DNA of 44,144 nucleotides from a virus. Below, piece by piece: positions 23,255 to 31,679 of this stretch. The stretch is from positions 1 to 44,144 of the IMG/VR virus record IMGVR_UViG_3300037071_003248; one strand, written 5' to 3'. The position numbers were made by a program, and so were the translations under genes. Position 1 is the first letter of the stretch; each line of letters begins with the position of its first letter. The notes beneath the pieces were generated by a model. That model ran no database searches, was not told the origin of the DNA, and was given only the letters and a program-made list of their open reading frames with translations.

Positions 23255-25618
23255 ATGGCCGTCCTTGCTACAGACCCCAGTACTTTCGCTGCCAGGGTTA
23301 CCGCCGCCGCGTCTGGTGATACTCTTTCACTGGCTGGTGGGCAGTATGGAGTCAGGGGGCTTACGAAGGCGCTCAATAGCTGCACACTTAAAGCAGCAAA
23401 TCCTAATGATCCCCCCATCTTTTGGGGAATTAGAATCGCCGGCAGCGAGCGAATGGGATATTTCAACTCCCTCGCCGGATCATCGCCGGGGTCGGTTAGC
23501 AACCTAACCCTTGATGGAATTCACTTTATCGCTCCCCGCGTGTTTAGCCTAAGCAAGGGCGCAAATACCAACGGCGCCTATGATCTGGCCGACGATTTAG
23601 GTCGGGGTTTGTCTTGGCGTATTGCTCCCGGTACTCCCGGATTTAGAACATACGATGCCCAGGACGCCTACATGATGGCGGTTGCCGGAGTGGGCAACAG
23701 TACCAACACCTTGATCCAAAACTGTTATTTCAATGGATACGGTAGGGCTTTCTCCATTTCAGGCGGCAGCGGCTTCACGTTCCAGCAAAATACAACGATT
23801 GACCTTACGGAAGACTTTTTCTTCATTGGCGGTGGTTCCAACATCACCATCCAGTGGAACCGGCAGATCCGTTCTCAGCCTGTTTCCATGCGGGACGCAT
23901 ATCTAGGGTGGGATTACGGCAAGAGCGTCGACCAAGTCCCGCCGCCGCACTCCGACTGGTGCCAGCTTTACGGTAAGACCACCAATTTCGTTTATCAATA
24001 TAACGACATCTTCGATGACACCGAGCGGTGCCACCCGCTGTTGTGCAAGATTAGAGATGGCGGCCCCCAGGGCGGTCAGGTCATCCCGCAGAGTGGGTGG
24101 CATGTCGGCGTTAAGGTGATCAACAACTACTGCGCTTCATCGCATGGGACGCAGCTGTGGGTGAGCCATAGCGTGGCGCCAATGATGTCTCGCAACAAGG
24201 GCATTAAGGTCGGCGGCTCTCCTAGCCTTCAGGTGTCGCAAGAAACGGTTGTGAATGCTACCGTCACCAACAACGTTGGCGCATCGCTTCACTTCGGACC
24301 CAACCCGGATTCCGCTCCGAATGATCCGGTGCCGGGATGGACTAAAAGCGGCAACCAGCAAACCAACGATATTAACGTGCTGCCTTCCGGCTGGGTGGAG
24401 GTCCGTCAAAGCAAGGTCAGCGGTGGCGCTCGCTTTGCCGGGCAGTATGGTAATTCTGGTGGGGTATCTCCGCCACCGCCTCCGCCGCCGCCCCCAACCA
24501 GCACGCCGATCTTCACCACCCTTCCATTGCTTCGTCCGACTCCGACAGTGGTCACCGGGGGCAGGCTGACTGCTACGCCAGCGGTTGCGGATGGCGATCC
24601 AAATCCGACCACTTCCCATCGTTGGTTTAGGGGAGGGGTGCTGGACGCATCCATCACCGGAACGACTTATGACACGGTCACCGGTGATAACGGCGTGGAT
24701 TTCACCTATCGCACTCGAGCCAATAATGGCGTGGGCGGCAACGTGGACTCCGCGATTAGCAATACGGTTCGCGCACTGTCCCCGCCTCCGCCGCCACCGC
24801 CGGCCACGGCGCCATCATTCTTCACGGCTCCTGACTTGAACCCTAACGGCTCGGTTCTGGTTGGAGCAGTTATTACCGCTACGCAAGCTTCTGCCACCGG
24901 CGGTACTCCCATTACTCTTTCAAACAGGTGGTTCAGGGGCGGTATTTTAAACTCTGCCGTAACTGGATTAACCTACACGACAGGTACTCCCGATCTAGGG
25001 GCGGCGATCACTTACCGCACTCGCGCCAGCAATAGCGGAGGGACGATAGACTCCGCCCTGAGCGACGCTGTGATGGTTCTGTCTCCGCCGTCTCCGCCGC
25101 CTCCACCGCCACCACCGCCGCCGACCCTTCCGGATCCATTAACGTCTGGGCAGGTTGAGTTCCGCGAATTGGTCCCGGACCCGACGAAGCCGAATGATGC
25201 GAGGCGGACATTCACAATTACCGTTCCGGCGAGTTCTCCGGCTGCTGACGCCGTAGCGTTCCAGTGGAGCAGTGCGGCGGATGATGACGTCGGGCACCGC
25301 GCGATGGTAAAGCTCGACAATGTAGGGACTGACCGCGTCTGGAGGGCCCAAAGCAATTCGTCCACGTCTAACGCTCATCTCCGTTTCCCGGAGGGGACGT
25401 TCGACACGGTCCATCTTTATTACCAGTTGGCCGCGGGCGGTCAGTTCTCGCTAGCCTCGACCTACACCTTTACCGTGACTGTCCCGTTTGTCGGCGATCC
25501 CGATCCGGATCTGACACAAGTGATCGATTTAGACTTCCTTCGCCGAGCCATCACGACAGAAGGGGACGCCTTCCAAATCGTGACTAAGGATCGCGGCGTA
25601 ATCTGGACCAAGCCTTAA
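23255..25618 (+). CDS. Beta-helix tailspike with Ig-like and polyproline linkers (1)
   Basis: A 787-residue protein. Residues 1-390 are a right-handed parallel beta-helix of the pectate-lyase type: TLSLAGGQYGVRGLTKALNS, TNTLIQNCYFNGYGRAFSIS, SDWCQLYGKTTNFVYQYNDI. The family includes polysaccharide depolymerases. Proline runs (near 24470, 24783, 25095) separate two Ig-like domains of about 90 residues that share NRWFRGG- and YRTRAxN-type strands. The C-terminal part has HRAMVKLDNVGTDRVWRAQS and FRELVPDPTKPNDARRTFTI, a small beta domain also found in the paralog at 26009. No catalytic residues could be assigned. It likely degrades host capsule or O-antigen. Confidence 0.8.
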   Translation: MAVLATDPSTFAARVTAAASGDTLSLAGGQYGVRGLTKALNSCTLKAANPNDPPIFWGIRIAGSERMGYFNSLAGSSPGSVSNLTLDGIHFIAPRVFSLSKGANTNGAYDLADDLGRGLSWRIAPGTPGFRTYDAQDAYMMAVAGVGNSTNTLIQNCYFNGYGRAFSISGGSGFTFQQNTTIDLTEDFFFIGGGSNITIQWNRQIRSQPVSMRDAYLGWDYGKSVDQVPPPHSDWCQLYGKTTNFVYQYNDIFDDTERCHPLLCKIRDGGPQGGQVIPQSGWHVGVKVINNYCASSHGTQLWVSHSVAPMMSRNKGIKVGGSPSLQVSQETVVNATVTNNVGASLHFGPNPDSAPNDPVPGWTKSGNQQTNDINVLPSGWVEVRQSKVSGGARFAGQYGNSGGVSPPPPPPPPPTSTPIFTTLPLLRPTPTVVTGGRLTATPAVADGDPNPTTSHRWFRGGVLDASITGTTYDTVTGDNGVDFTYRTRANNGVGGNVDSAISNTVRALSPPPPPPPATAPSFFTAPDLNPNGSVLVGAVITATQASATGGTPITLSNRWFRGGILNSAVTGLTYTTGTPDLGAAITYRTRASNSGGTIDSALSDAVMVLSPPSPPPPPPPPPPTLPDPLTSGQVEFRELVPDPTKPNDARRTFTITVPASSPAADAVAFQWSSAADDDVGHRAMVKLDNVGTDRVWRAQSNSSTSNAHLRFPEGTFDTVHLYYQLAAGGQFSLASTYTFTVTVPFVGDPDPDLTQVIDLDFLRRAITTEGDAFQIVTKDRGVIWTKP

Positions 25619-25639
25619 GACTGAGAAGGATGTAATCTC

Positions 25640-26005
25640 ATGACCGTTACACTAGACGCAATTGCCTGTATCCCGCGCCAGACCGCGGCTTGGCTTACTG
25701 CGAACAACCCGGTGTTACCGGCCGGCGCTCGGTACATGGAGACCGACACCAAGCGGTCGAAGACCAACAACAACCTGACCGCCGCCGCCACTTGGAATTC
25801 GCTGGCTTACGATCTGGTCGGTCCGCAGGGGCCCGCAGGTTCCAGCGCATATCAACTCTGGCTAGGCCAGGGCAACTCGGGAACAGTCAACGATTTCCTC
25901 GATTCCCTGATCGGAGAGGGCACACAAGGCGAAAGCTTTTACCTTGTGGTCGGATCCAGTATCCCTTCAGTGCAGGCCGGCAACACGCTTTACGCACGGA
26001 TTTAA
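25640..26005 (+). CDS. Spike adaptor with Mtd-N-like and collar motifs
   Basis: A 121-residue protein, probably a short anchor for the following spike. Residues 14-60 (AWLTANNPVLPAGARYMETD, then AAATWNSLAYDLVG) are a diverged form of the Mtd N-terminal-like pattern seen at phage fiber starts, with AxxxANPVLxxGxxxxETDT. A collagen-like GPQGPAG follows, then AYQLWLGQGNSGTVNDFLDS, the collar motif. The gene ends three bases before the ATG of the large spike. Arrangement (adaptor, then beta-helix spike) repeats that of 22474/23255. Confidence 0.7.
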   Translation: MTVTLDAIACIPRQTAAWLTANNPVLPAGARYMETDTKRSKTNNNLTAAATWNSLAYDLVGPQGPAGSSAYQLWLGQGNSGTVNDFLDSLIGEGTQGESFYLVVGSSIPSVQAGNTLYARI

Positions 26006-26008
26006 TTA

Positions 26009-29000
26009 ATGGCCACTATTAACGTCGCTGGAGATCGGACCGCGCTACTAGACGCGATCATGGACGCTTCGGTTAGCTCCGACGACGTTATCCGCGTCGG
26101 TCCAGGGGTTATCGCTGAGTTCGCTTGGCCTCGAGACTTGAGGCGGCCACTGACCCTGGCGCCACAGAACATTAGCAACCCGCCGACCATGCGCGGGATC
26201 ATGTTCGGCAACCCCGGCAATCTGAAAAATAACTTTGCGCATCTCGGGAGTGCCCCTAAGGCCAGCACTATCCAGCAGTTGACCATCGATGGCCTTTATT
26301 TCGAGGCTCAGCGATTCACGACCGGCAAGGATGCCGGCGGGACCACTCGCAACATCACGGTCGGGGGCCGCGGATGGGGTTGGCGCGTCGCCGGCATGGC
26401 TCATCCCGCCGGTGCTTTGGGCAGCTATTCCGAAAACAGCAACATGCGCGGGATTTGGACGTTAGACCAAGTCAACGGCATGACCATTAAGAACTGTACC
26501 CTTAATGGTTATGCTAATGCGGCAGTTTTCCAGGGCTCCAACGTTAGGATGTCCCATTGTACCTTCGAGGAAAATCACGAAGATATTATCAAATATACCA
26601 ACTTCAATAACCTTATTCTTGAATGGATTGAGGCGAGAGACTTCGCTCCCATCCCACAGCAGGTGGCTAACTGGTGGGGGTGGAACAACACTCAGTCGCC
26701 GCCGCATGCTGACTATCTGCAGATGCTGGGGTCCGGCTCCGGATTCACGTTTCGCTACTCCTCGCTGGTCGACACGTCTGGTCTGGTTCACGCCGGCCTG
26801 TGCCGCCCACCGGATGGCTACGGCAAGACGCCCAACGTTGTTTTCGACAACAATGAGTTTTATTGCAATAACACCAATGGCTTGGCCATCGGCGATGCAA
26901 CTAACCTAACCGTCATTAAGCAGAAGATCCACCGTCCGGACGGGGCTCCGATTTGGGGGCCGCAGGGCCCAGCCAATTCTGAGCCGGTCCTTCAGATTAT
27001 GCCGACCAGCGGTGGCAACCTTAACCTTCACGACAACATGGCTCCCCGCCTCTGGGGCCTTGCCGAAAACGGTGCCGTCGCCACCAGAACCAACAGCCAT
27101 ACCAGCTTCCCCGCTGGCTTCCGCCAGATTCGCAAAACACAGGTTAGCTCTGGCGCAGAATATACTGGGGCGTACGGTGGCCCCGGAGACGTTGAGCCGC
27201 CGCCACCTCCGCCCCCGCCGCCCCCGCCGCCGCCACCGACACAGCCGTCATTTACCTCCACTCCGGCGGTTAGGCCGGTTGGGCCAGTTGCCGTCGGCAC
27301 CACGCTTACGGCGACTCCTGCGGTCGCCATAGGCTCTGCGCCGCTTACGAACACCAATCAGTGGTTCCGAAACGATGTGGTGTTTCTGTTCGGGGCAGGC
27401 GTCCCCAACACCTACGTTACTGTTTTGGGCGATGCTGGAAAGCAAATCAGCTACCGGACGCATTCGGCAAACGCCTTCGGAACCACGGCCTCCGCGGAGA
27501 GCAACGCGGTCAACGTTCTGTCCCCGCCACCTCCACCGCCACCTTCTACCGCCCCTGTCTTTGTCACGACGCCAGAACTCGACCCTGAGGTGTCCGTCGT
27601 GTACGGCGCTGTCCTTGTGGCAACTCCGGCCTCGGCCAGCGGCAGCGCGCCGATAACCTATGCCAACCGCTGGTTTAAGGATAACGTTCTTAGCGCCGGA
27701 ACGACTGGAGGCTCCTACACCACCGTCCTCGCGGACGTCGGCAAGACCATCAAGTACCAGACTCGGGCAACCAATGCGGCAGCTCCGAGCGGTGTCGATT
27801 CCAGCTTCAGCAACTCGGTTGCGATTCTGGCGCCTTCTCCGCCACCGCCGCCTCCGCCGCCTCCGCCACCGCCGCCGCCGCCGCCCCCGCCGCCACCGCC
27901 GGATACTCCGCCGGACACGCCGGTGACTCTGGCAGCGGGGCAGGTAGCATTCTATGGACTTGCACCAGATCCGGATTCGCCAGAGACGGACCAGAGGCGA
28001 GCATTTCAAGTTTCAGTGCCGCAGCATAAGACGTTGCGGTTTAGCGGTGGGAACGCGTCTATCGCCTCCGGCACCACGATTAACGATCAGACTTCCGGCG
28101 CGACAGCCGTCACCTCAGGCGTGCCTGTGGTGGAGAGCGGCAGCTACGGTGCAGGAACCGCAGCTGGTTATATCAACCTGACTAGCTGGACGGGTACCTG
28201 GGGAACTGGGAACAATATCCGAGTCGTCACCACCGTTCGCGGTGTGGTTACCAAGGTACCGGTTTTGTCTCCGGCTTACGGAGCCGCTGGGCTTAGGTGG
28301 CACTCTGCCGCCGAGACACTGCCGGGCCAAGCCAGGGCGATGTTTAAGCTCGATGCTCTCGGGCCGGCCGACGAGGAGATCTGGCAGGCAACGTCGAACG
28401 TGACTCAGGGCACCGTTGGTCAGGTAGTCCCGCATCTTCGTTATCCAGGCGAGTCGTTCGACGACGTTCAGATTCTTTATACGCTGGTCACCAATCCGGC
28501 GGTGCGGTCTGAGTTTACCGCAGTCGGACTGATCGCAGATATCGTTATCCCACCGGTTGGCGGCGGCGGAGAGACGTGGATCCCGAAGTGGGTCATTGAG
28601 TTCCCGTTGGTCCGCGGCCTCTACTTTGAGGGTGCGGTTCTGAAGGAGGTTCAATACCTCAATCAGGTGGCGTGGCGTAAGCCGGCTCCTGCGCTGGTGG
28701 GCTCCAACACGGTTGCTGATCGGTCGATCTCGCAGCCGAATATTCCGTCTGTCTACGCCAACAACGACAGGTTGTTTGCCTTCGCGTACGGCACCGGCTC
28801 GACCCCGTTCATCAACCCGGTTGATGCGGGCTCGCTCTGGACTGAGGTCTATCCTAGCGCCACCCCCGGCGCGGCTAACCAAGTGTTCGCTCTGCTGATT
28901 GGCACCGCCACCAGCGGCTCCATGACGCTGGGCAGCTTCTCGCGCGCTGCCGGTAAGACGATCTCCTTCGCCTACCGCGGCGTTCATGTCGCGTCGCCGT

Positions 29001-29296
29001 ACATCATCAGCACGCCTCAGTTTAACAACACCTCGACGACGCTGGCGATCCCCGGCCTTACCATTCCGGCAGGTGACGACAACTATCGCATCATCTTGCT
29101 GGTAGGTAATGCGACCGGTCAGACGATGAGCACTCCGGCTGGCTTCGAGCCGGTGCGCACCAGCGGCGGCAACCCGCGCATGACGGTGTTCCAGAGCATC
29201 GATGCTCAGGGCTCGTTTGCAGGGACGACGTCAACGATGGGCGGCAGCGCTCAGTCGTTCGGCATGTCCATGGCGCTTAAGCTTAAATGGCCGTAA
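26009..29296 (+). CDS. Beta-helix tailspike with long polyproline linker (2)
   Basis: A 1095-residue paralog of the 23255 spike. Residues 1-390 form a beta-helix (VNGMTIKNCTLNGYANAAVF, FTFRYSSLVDTSGLVHAGLC, VVFDNNEFYCNNTNGLAIGD). Proline runs follow at 27196 (14 residues), 27524 and 27839 (21 residues). Ig-like domains sit between them (YANRWFKDN, YQTRATN). Residues 650-870 repeat the C-terminal domain of the first spike (ARAMFKLDALGP, DVQILYTL). The last 190 residues are an extra jelly-roll type domain (ISFAYRGVHVASPY, MSMALKLKWP) with similarity to the 30504 product. It is presumably a second receptor-binding or depolymerase spike. Confidence 0.8.
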   Translation: MATINVAGDRTALLDAIMDASVSSDDVIRVGPGVIAEFAWPRDLRRPLTLAPQNISNPPTMRGIMFGNPGNLKNNFAHLGSAPKASTIQQLTIDGLYFEAQRFTTGKDAGGTTRNITVGGRGWGWRVAGMAHPAGALGSYSENSNMRGIWTLDQVNGMTIKNCTLNGYANAAVFQGSNVRMSHCTFEENHEDIIKYTNFNNLILEWIEARDFAPIPQQVANWWGWNNTQSPPHADYLQMLGSGSGFTFRYSSLVDTSGLVHAGLCRPPDGYGKTPNVVFDNNEFYCNNTNGLAIGDATNLTVIKQKIHRPDGAPIWGPQGPANSEPVLQIMPTSGGNLNLHDNMAPRLWGLAENGAVATRTNSHTSFPAGFRQIRKTQVSSGAEYTGAYGGPGDVEPPPPPPPPPPPPPPTQPSFTSTPAVRPVGPVAVGTTLTATPAVAIGSAPLTNTNQWFRNDVVFLFGAGVPNTYVTVLGDAGKQISYRTHSANAFGTTASAESNAVNVLSPPPPPPPSTAPVFVTTPELDPEVSVVYGAVLVATPASASGSAPITYANRWFKDNVLSAGTTGGSYTTVLADVGKTIKYQTRATNAAAPSGVDSSFSNSVAILAPSPPPPPPPPPPPPPPPPPPPPPDTPPDTPVTLAAGQVAFYGLAPDPDSPETDQRRAFQVSVPQHKTLRFSGGNASIASGTTINDQTSGATAVTSGVPVVESGSYGAGTAAGYINLTSWTGTWGTGNNIRVVTTVRGVVTKVPVLSPAYGAAGLRWHSAAETLPGQARAMFKLDALGPADEEIWQATSNVTQGTVGQVVPHLRYPGESFDDVQILYTLVTNPAVRSEFTAVGLIADIVIPPVGGGGETWIPKWVIEFPLVRGLYFEGAVLKEVQYLNQVAWRKPAPALVGSNTVADRSISQPNIPSVYANNDRLFAFAYGTGSTPFINPVDAGSLWTEVYPSATPGAANQVFALLIGTATSGSMTLGSFSRAAGKTISFAYRGVHVASPYIISTPQFNNTSTTLAIPGLTIPAGDDNYRIILLVGNATGQTMSTPAGFEPVRTSGGNPRMTVFQSIDAQGSFAGTTSTMGGSAQSFGMSMALKLKWP
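27839..27901 (+). repeat. Run of 21 proline codons
   Basis: Counted directly: 63 bases read as 21 consecutive Pro codons (14 CCG, 4 CCA, 2 CCT, 1 CCC) after a Ser codon. Other runs in the same gene and its paralog (24470, 24783, 25095, 27196, 27524) contain about 7-14 prolines. Such runs stall ribosomes without EF-P, which must therefore be active in the host. Confidence 0.9.
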
Positions 29297-29322
29297 CGCC
29301 GTGATTTCAGGGGTGTAATTGA

Positions 29323-30507
29323 ATGCCGACTCTCGACCTTATTAAGCGCACCGAACTCGCCGATGCGTTTAATATGACGCAGTTCGATGCGAACCTGACC
29401 GCTATCGAAATTGCCGTGAACGCCAAGGCCGAGCTTACGGACCCGCGCTTCACCGACGCACGCACGCCGGTGACGCACCAGCACACGCTTACCGATCTGC
29501 CGGCGGTGGTTACGGCTCTGGCCGGCAAGGCCAGCCAGTCGGCTCTGGACTCGCTGGCAACCACCGTCGCGGGCTATGTTGCGACCAACGACGCTCGTCT
29601 GAGCAATGCTCGAGCCATCGCCGACGGCAACTATACGCTGTTTACGGTGGCGTCTGGTGTGGCCACTCTGGCGTCCTCCATCGTTACCGCGGCGAAGATG
29701 GCGAACGGGTCGCACGGGCTCTTTACCTACGCCAGCAACGTGGCGACGGTGAACACTAAGACGATCGGGCCGACCGCTCTGACGGACTCGGACTTCGGCG
29801 CCTTCACCGTTCTCAACGGCGTGGCAACACTCGACAATGGTTCGGTCGCTGCGGCTAAGTTGGTTGACGCCAGCTTCGGTCTTTTCACCATGGCTGCCGG
29901 TGTCGCAAGCATCAACACTAAGAAGGTGGGCCCGACCGCACTCACCGACTCCGACTTCGGCGCCTTCACCGTTCTGAACGGCGTAGCGACGTTGGACAGC
30001 GGTGTGGTCGTGCCGCTGGCGCTGGCTAATCAGTCCTTCGGACTCTTCACCGTCGCATCTGGCGTGGCTTCGATCAACGACGGCACCTCGGTCGCCGACG
30101 TTGTGGCTGGCACCGCCGCCAAGCCGATTACATCCGCTGCGATGAAGAGCACTTGGGCGCCCAGGATTGTCACGCCGGTCTCCGGTGCGGTGACATGGGA
30201 CGCAGCTGATGGTCTTTGCGTCGTCATCCCCGAGGGCGCCAACAACCTTCAGCATGACAACGCGCCGTGGACTAATCTGCCGCTCGACAAGGATGCAGAT
30301 GTCTGGGTTTATGCCGGAGCTAGCGCCCGCACCAATACGTGGTCGGATCCGGGCAGCAACCTTATCCTGCCGGTCGATAACGATGCCCCCTACAACGGCA
30401 CTAATAGATGGAAGCACTTTATCTATCGCTGGGTCTGCGACCCGGTCACGCCGTCCGCAACAACTAAATATCGCCGCGTGGTGATTTTTGGTGGCTACTT
30501 CTCATGA
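29323..30507 (+). CDS. Tail fiber with 27-residue shaft repeats
   Basis: A 394-residue protein. The N-terminus is a paralog of the 21684 product (LDLIKRTELADAFNMTQFDA, then NLTAIEIAVNAKAELTDPRF, DARTPVTHQHTLTDLPAVVT). Residues 100-254 contain about six 27-residue repeats with a consensus like LTDSDFGAFTVLNGVATLDN, which resembles a triple-stranded beta shaft. The last 140 residues (GAVTWDAADGLCVVIPEGAN, HFIYRWVCDPVTPSATTKYR) form a globular tip, perhaps the receptor-binding part. GGGGTG precedes ATG 29323. The gene overlaps the next by ATGA. Confidence 0.78.
   Translation: MPTLDLIKRTELADAFNMTQFDANLTAIEIAVNAKAELTDPRFTDARTPVTHQHTLTDLPAVVTALAGKASQSALDSLATTVAGYVATNDARLSNARAIADGNYTLFTVASGVATLASSIVTAAKMANGSHGLFTYASNVATVNTKTIGPTALTDSDFGAFTVLNGVATLDNGSVAAAKLVDASFGLFTMAAGVASINTKKVGPTALTDSDFGAFTVLNGVATLDSGVVVPLALANQSFGLFTVASGVASINDGTSVADVVAGTAAKPITSAAMKSTWAPRIVTPVSGAVTWDAADGLCVVIPEGANNLQHDNAPWTNLPLDKDADVWVYAGASARTNTWSDPGSNLILPVDNDAPYNGTNRWKHFIYRWVCDPVTPSATTKYRRVVIFGGYFS
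29620..30083 (+). repeat. In-frame 81-bp fiber shaft repeats
   Basis: About six tandem 27-residue units (81 bp) ending GVATLD or GVASIN. Two alternating versions exist, so an exact 54-residue (162 bp) super-repeat is visible: GPTALTDSDFGAFTVLNGVA occurs twice. The DNA is also close between the two (near 29766 and 29928), indicating a recent duplication. Confidence 0.8.
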
Positions 30508-31169
30508 GCGGTGGCGGCTTTCGCGCTTCTCGACAGAAGACTAAGCGATGGGCCGGTGGTGTGTCGCTTATCTCTTATGTCGCATCGAACGGCGTTAACT
30601 CGACTGGCTTTACGGTATCGCCGGTTGCGATCGGAGACGTCGTTGTCGGCACGGCTTTCGATGTAGCTTCCGCTGATGGGATAACGTTGGGCTCCGGAGT
30701 GTCCCAGCCAACCCCTGGCGGTCTCATAGAGAGCGTCTATGCCGATGGTGACGATCTCACACCGACACCCCGCGGCATCTATGGCATTATGGGCTATAGG
30801 GTAGCGGTCGACACGGCTCCGACGTTCAGCGGCTGGACGGGCGCTCAGCGACTGGTCGCCGCAGCCTACCATGGAGTGAACACGTCGTCTCCGATCCTCG
30901 CGGTGAACTGGACGTTGGGAAATGGCAATCCAGTATCTTATGGGGCGCTAGCTCACAACGACTCCAAGGCCTGGGTGATAGCGACGTACAGCAGCACTAA
31001 CGATCAGCCCGCGGCACCCACCCTAATCTCGAATCTAAGAAATGGGGCCGCCAGACGTTATATATGGGACAGCGGCGCAGCGATGGCTAACTACGCCGGA
31101 GAGTCCATAGCGGCTGCATTGACGCCTGGGAACTGGATCACTTGCACCATCGCCATTAGGAGCCTGTAA
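30504..31169 (+). CDS. Jelly-roll receptor-binding-type protein
   Basis: A 221-residue protein starting at an ATGA overlap. A basic N-terminus (GGGFRASRQKTKRWAGG) leads into a beta-rich domain with GFTVSPVAIGDVVVGTAF and QRLVAAAYHGVNTSSPILAV, ending TCTIAIRSL. The AYHGVNTSSPI segment matches AYRGVHVASPYI in the C-terminal domain of the large spike (26009), so both probably share one jelly-roll type fold. It may serve as a separate tip or decoration module. No catalytic motif seen. Confidence 0.62.
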   Translation: MSGGGFRASRQKTKRWAGGVSLISYVASNGVNSTGFTVSPVAIGDVVVGTAFDVASADGITLGSGVSQPTPGGLIESVYADGDDLTPTPRGIYGIMGYRVAVDTAPTFSGWTGAQRLVAAAYHGVNTSSPILAVNWTLGNGNPVSYGALAHNDSKAWVIATYSSTNDQPAAPTLISNLRNGAARRYIWDSGAAMANYAGESIAAALTPGNWITCTIAIRSL

Positions 31170-31654
31170 TGTACGCAGCGATCATCGGCCATCTTAAGGA
31201 TGGCGTCGTTTATCCGGATCCTAAGGGCAAGCCTATTCCAATCGGAGCGGCCGATCCGGAGCGTCGCACGCTGAGGGTCGCGCCTAACATGGTGGTGATC
31301 ACTGCCGGATGCCCCGTGCCTCCTGACTTGGCAGCCGATTTGGGCGGCTATGAGATTGTGGAAGAGGCACCAAAGAAGGGCGAGGTCCACGAAGGCGTGC
31401 AGGAACTAAAGGATGCCAAGGTGGTTGGTGGCAAGCTTGTCCGTAAGCTCATCAACCGCAAGAAGGTCGAGCCGGAGGGTGAGGTTGCCTTTGAGGATAT
31501 TAACCCAGAGCACATTAGGATAGCTCAAGCTATCCGTATACAATCCTCGCTAGAGAGCGTGTTCGGAAAGCGAGTATCGCTGGACGCGGCCTTCAAAATA
31601 TTGGATGGTGAGACCGGAGAGAAAAAGGGAAAGAAGGAAACCAAAACGAAATAG
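31169..31654 (+). CDS. Unknown phage protein with basic tail
   Basis: A 161-residue protein starting at ATG 31169, sharing one base with the preceding stop. It opens MYAAIIGHLKDGVVYPDPKG, continues PERRTLRVAPNMVVITAGCP, and becomes charged (AKVVGGKLVRKLINRKKVEP). Residues 115-150 look helical (HIRIAQAIRIQSSLESVFGK). The end is Lys-rich (GEKKGKKETKTK). No match to a named family. It is the last gene before the lysis block; its role is unknown. Confidence 0.55.
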   Translation: MYAAIIGHLKDGVVYPDPKGKPIPIGAADPERRTLRVAPNMVVITAGCPVPPDLAADLGGYEIVEEAPKKGEVHEGVQELKDAKVVGGKLVRKLINRKKVEPEGEVAFEDINPEHIRIAQAIRIQSSLESVFGKRVSLDAAFKILDGETGEKKGKKETKTK

Positions 31655-31679
31655 GGACAAGACAGGAGACTAAGTTCTC

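Noticed and set aside
25640-26005. Diversity-generating retroelement, suggested by the Mtd-like N-terminus
   Set aside because: No reverse transcriptase, template repeat or adenine-biased variable repeat pair is visible.
29251-30417. 388-residue minus-strand frame
   Set aside because: Antisense to the fiber gene; its repeats mirror the shaft repeats.
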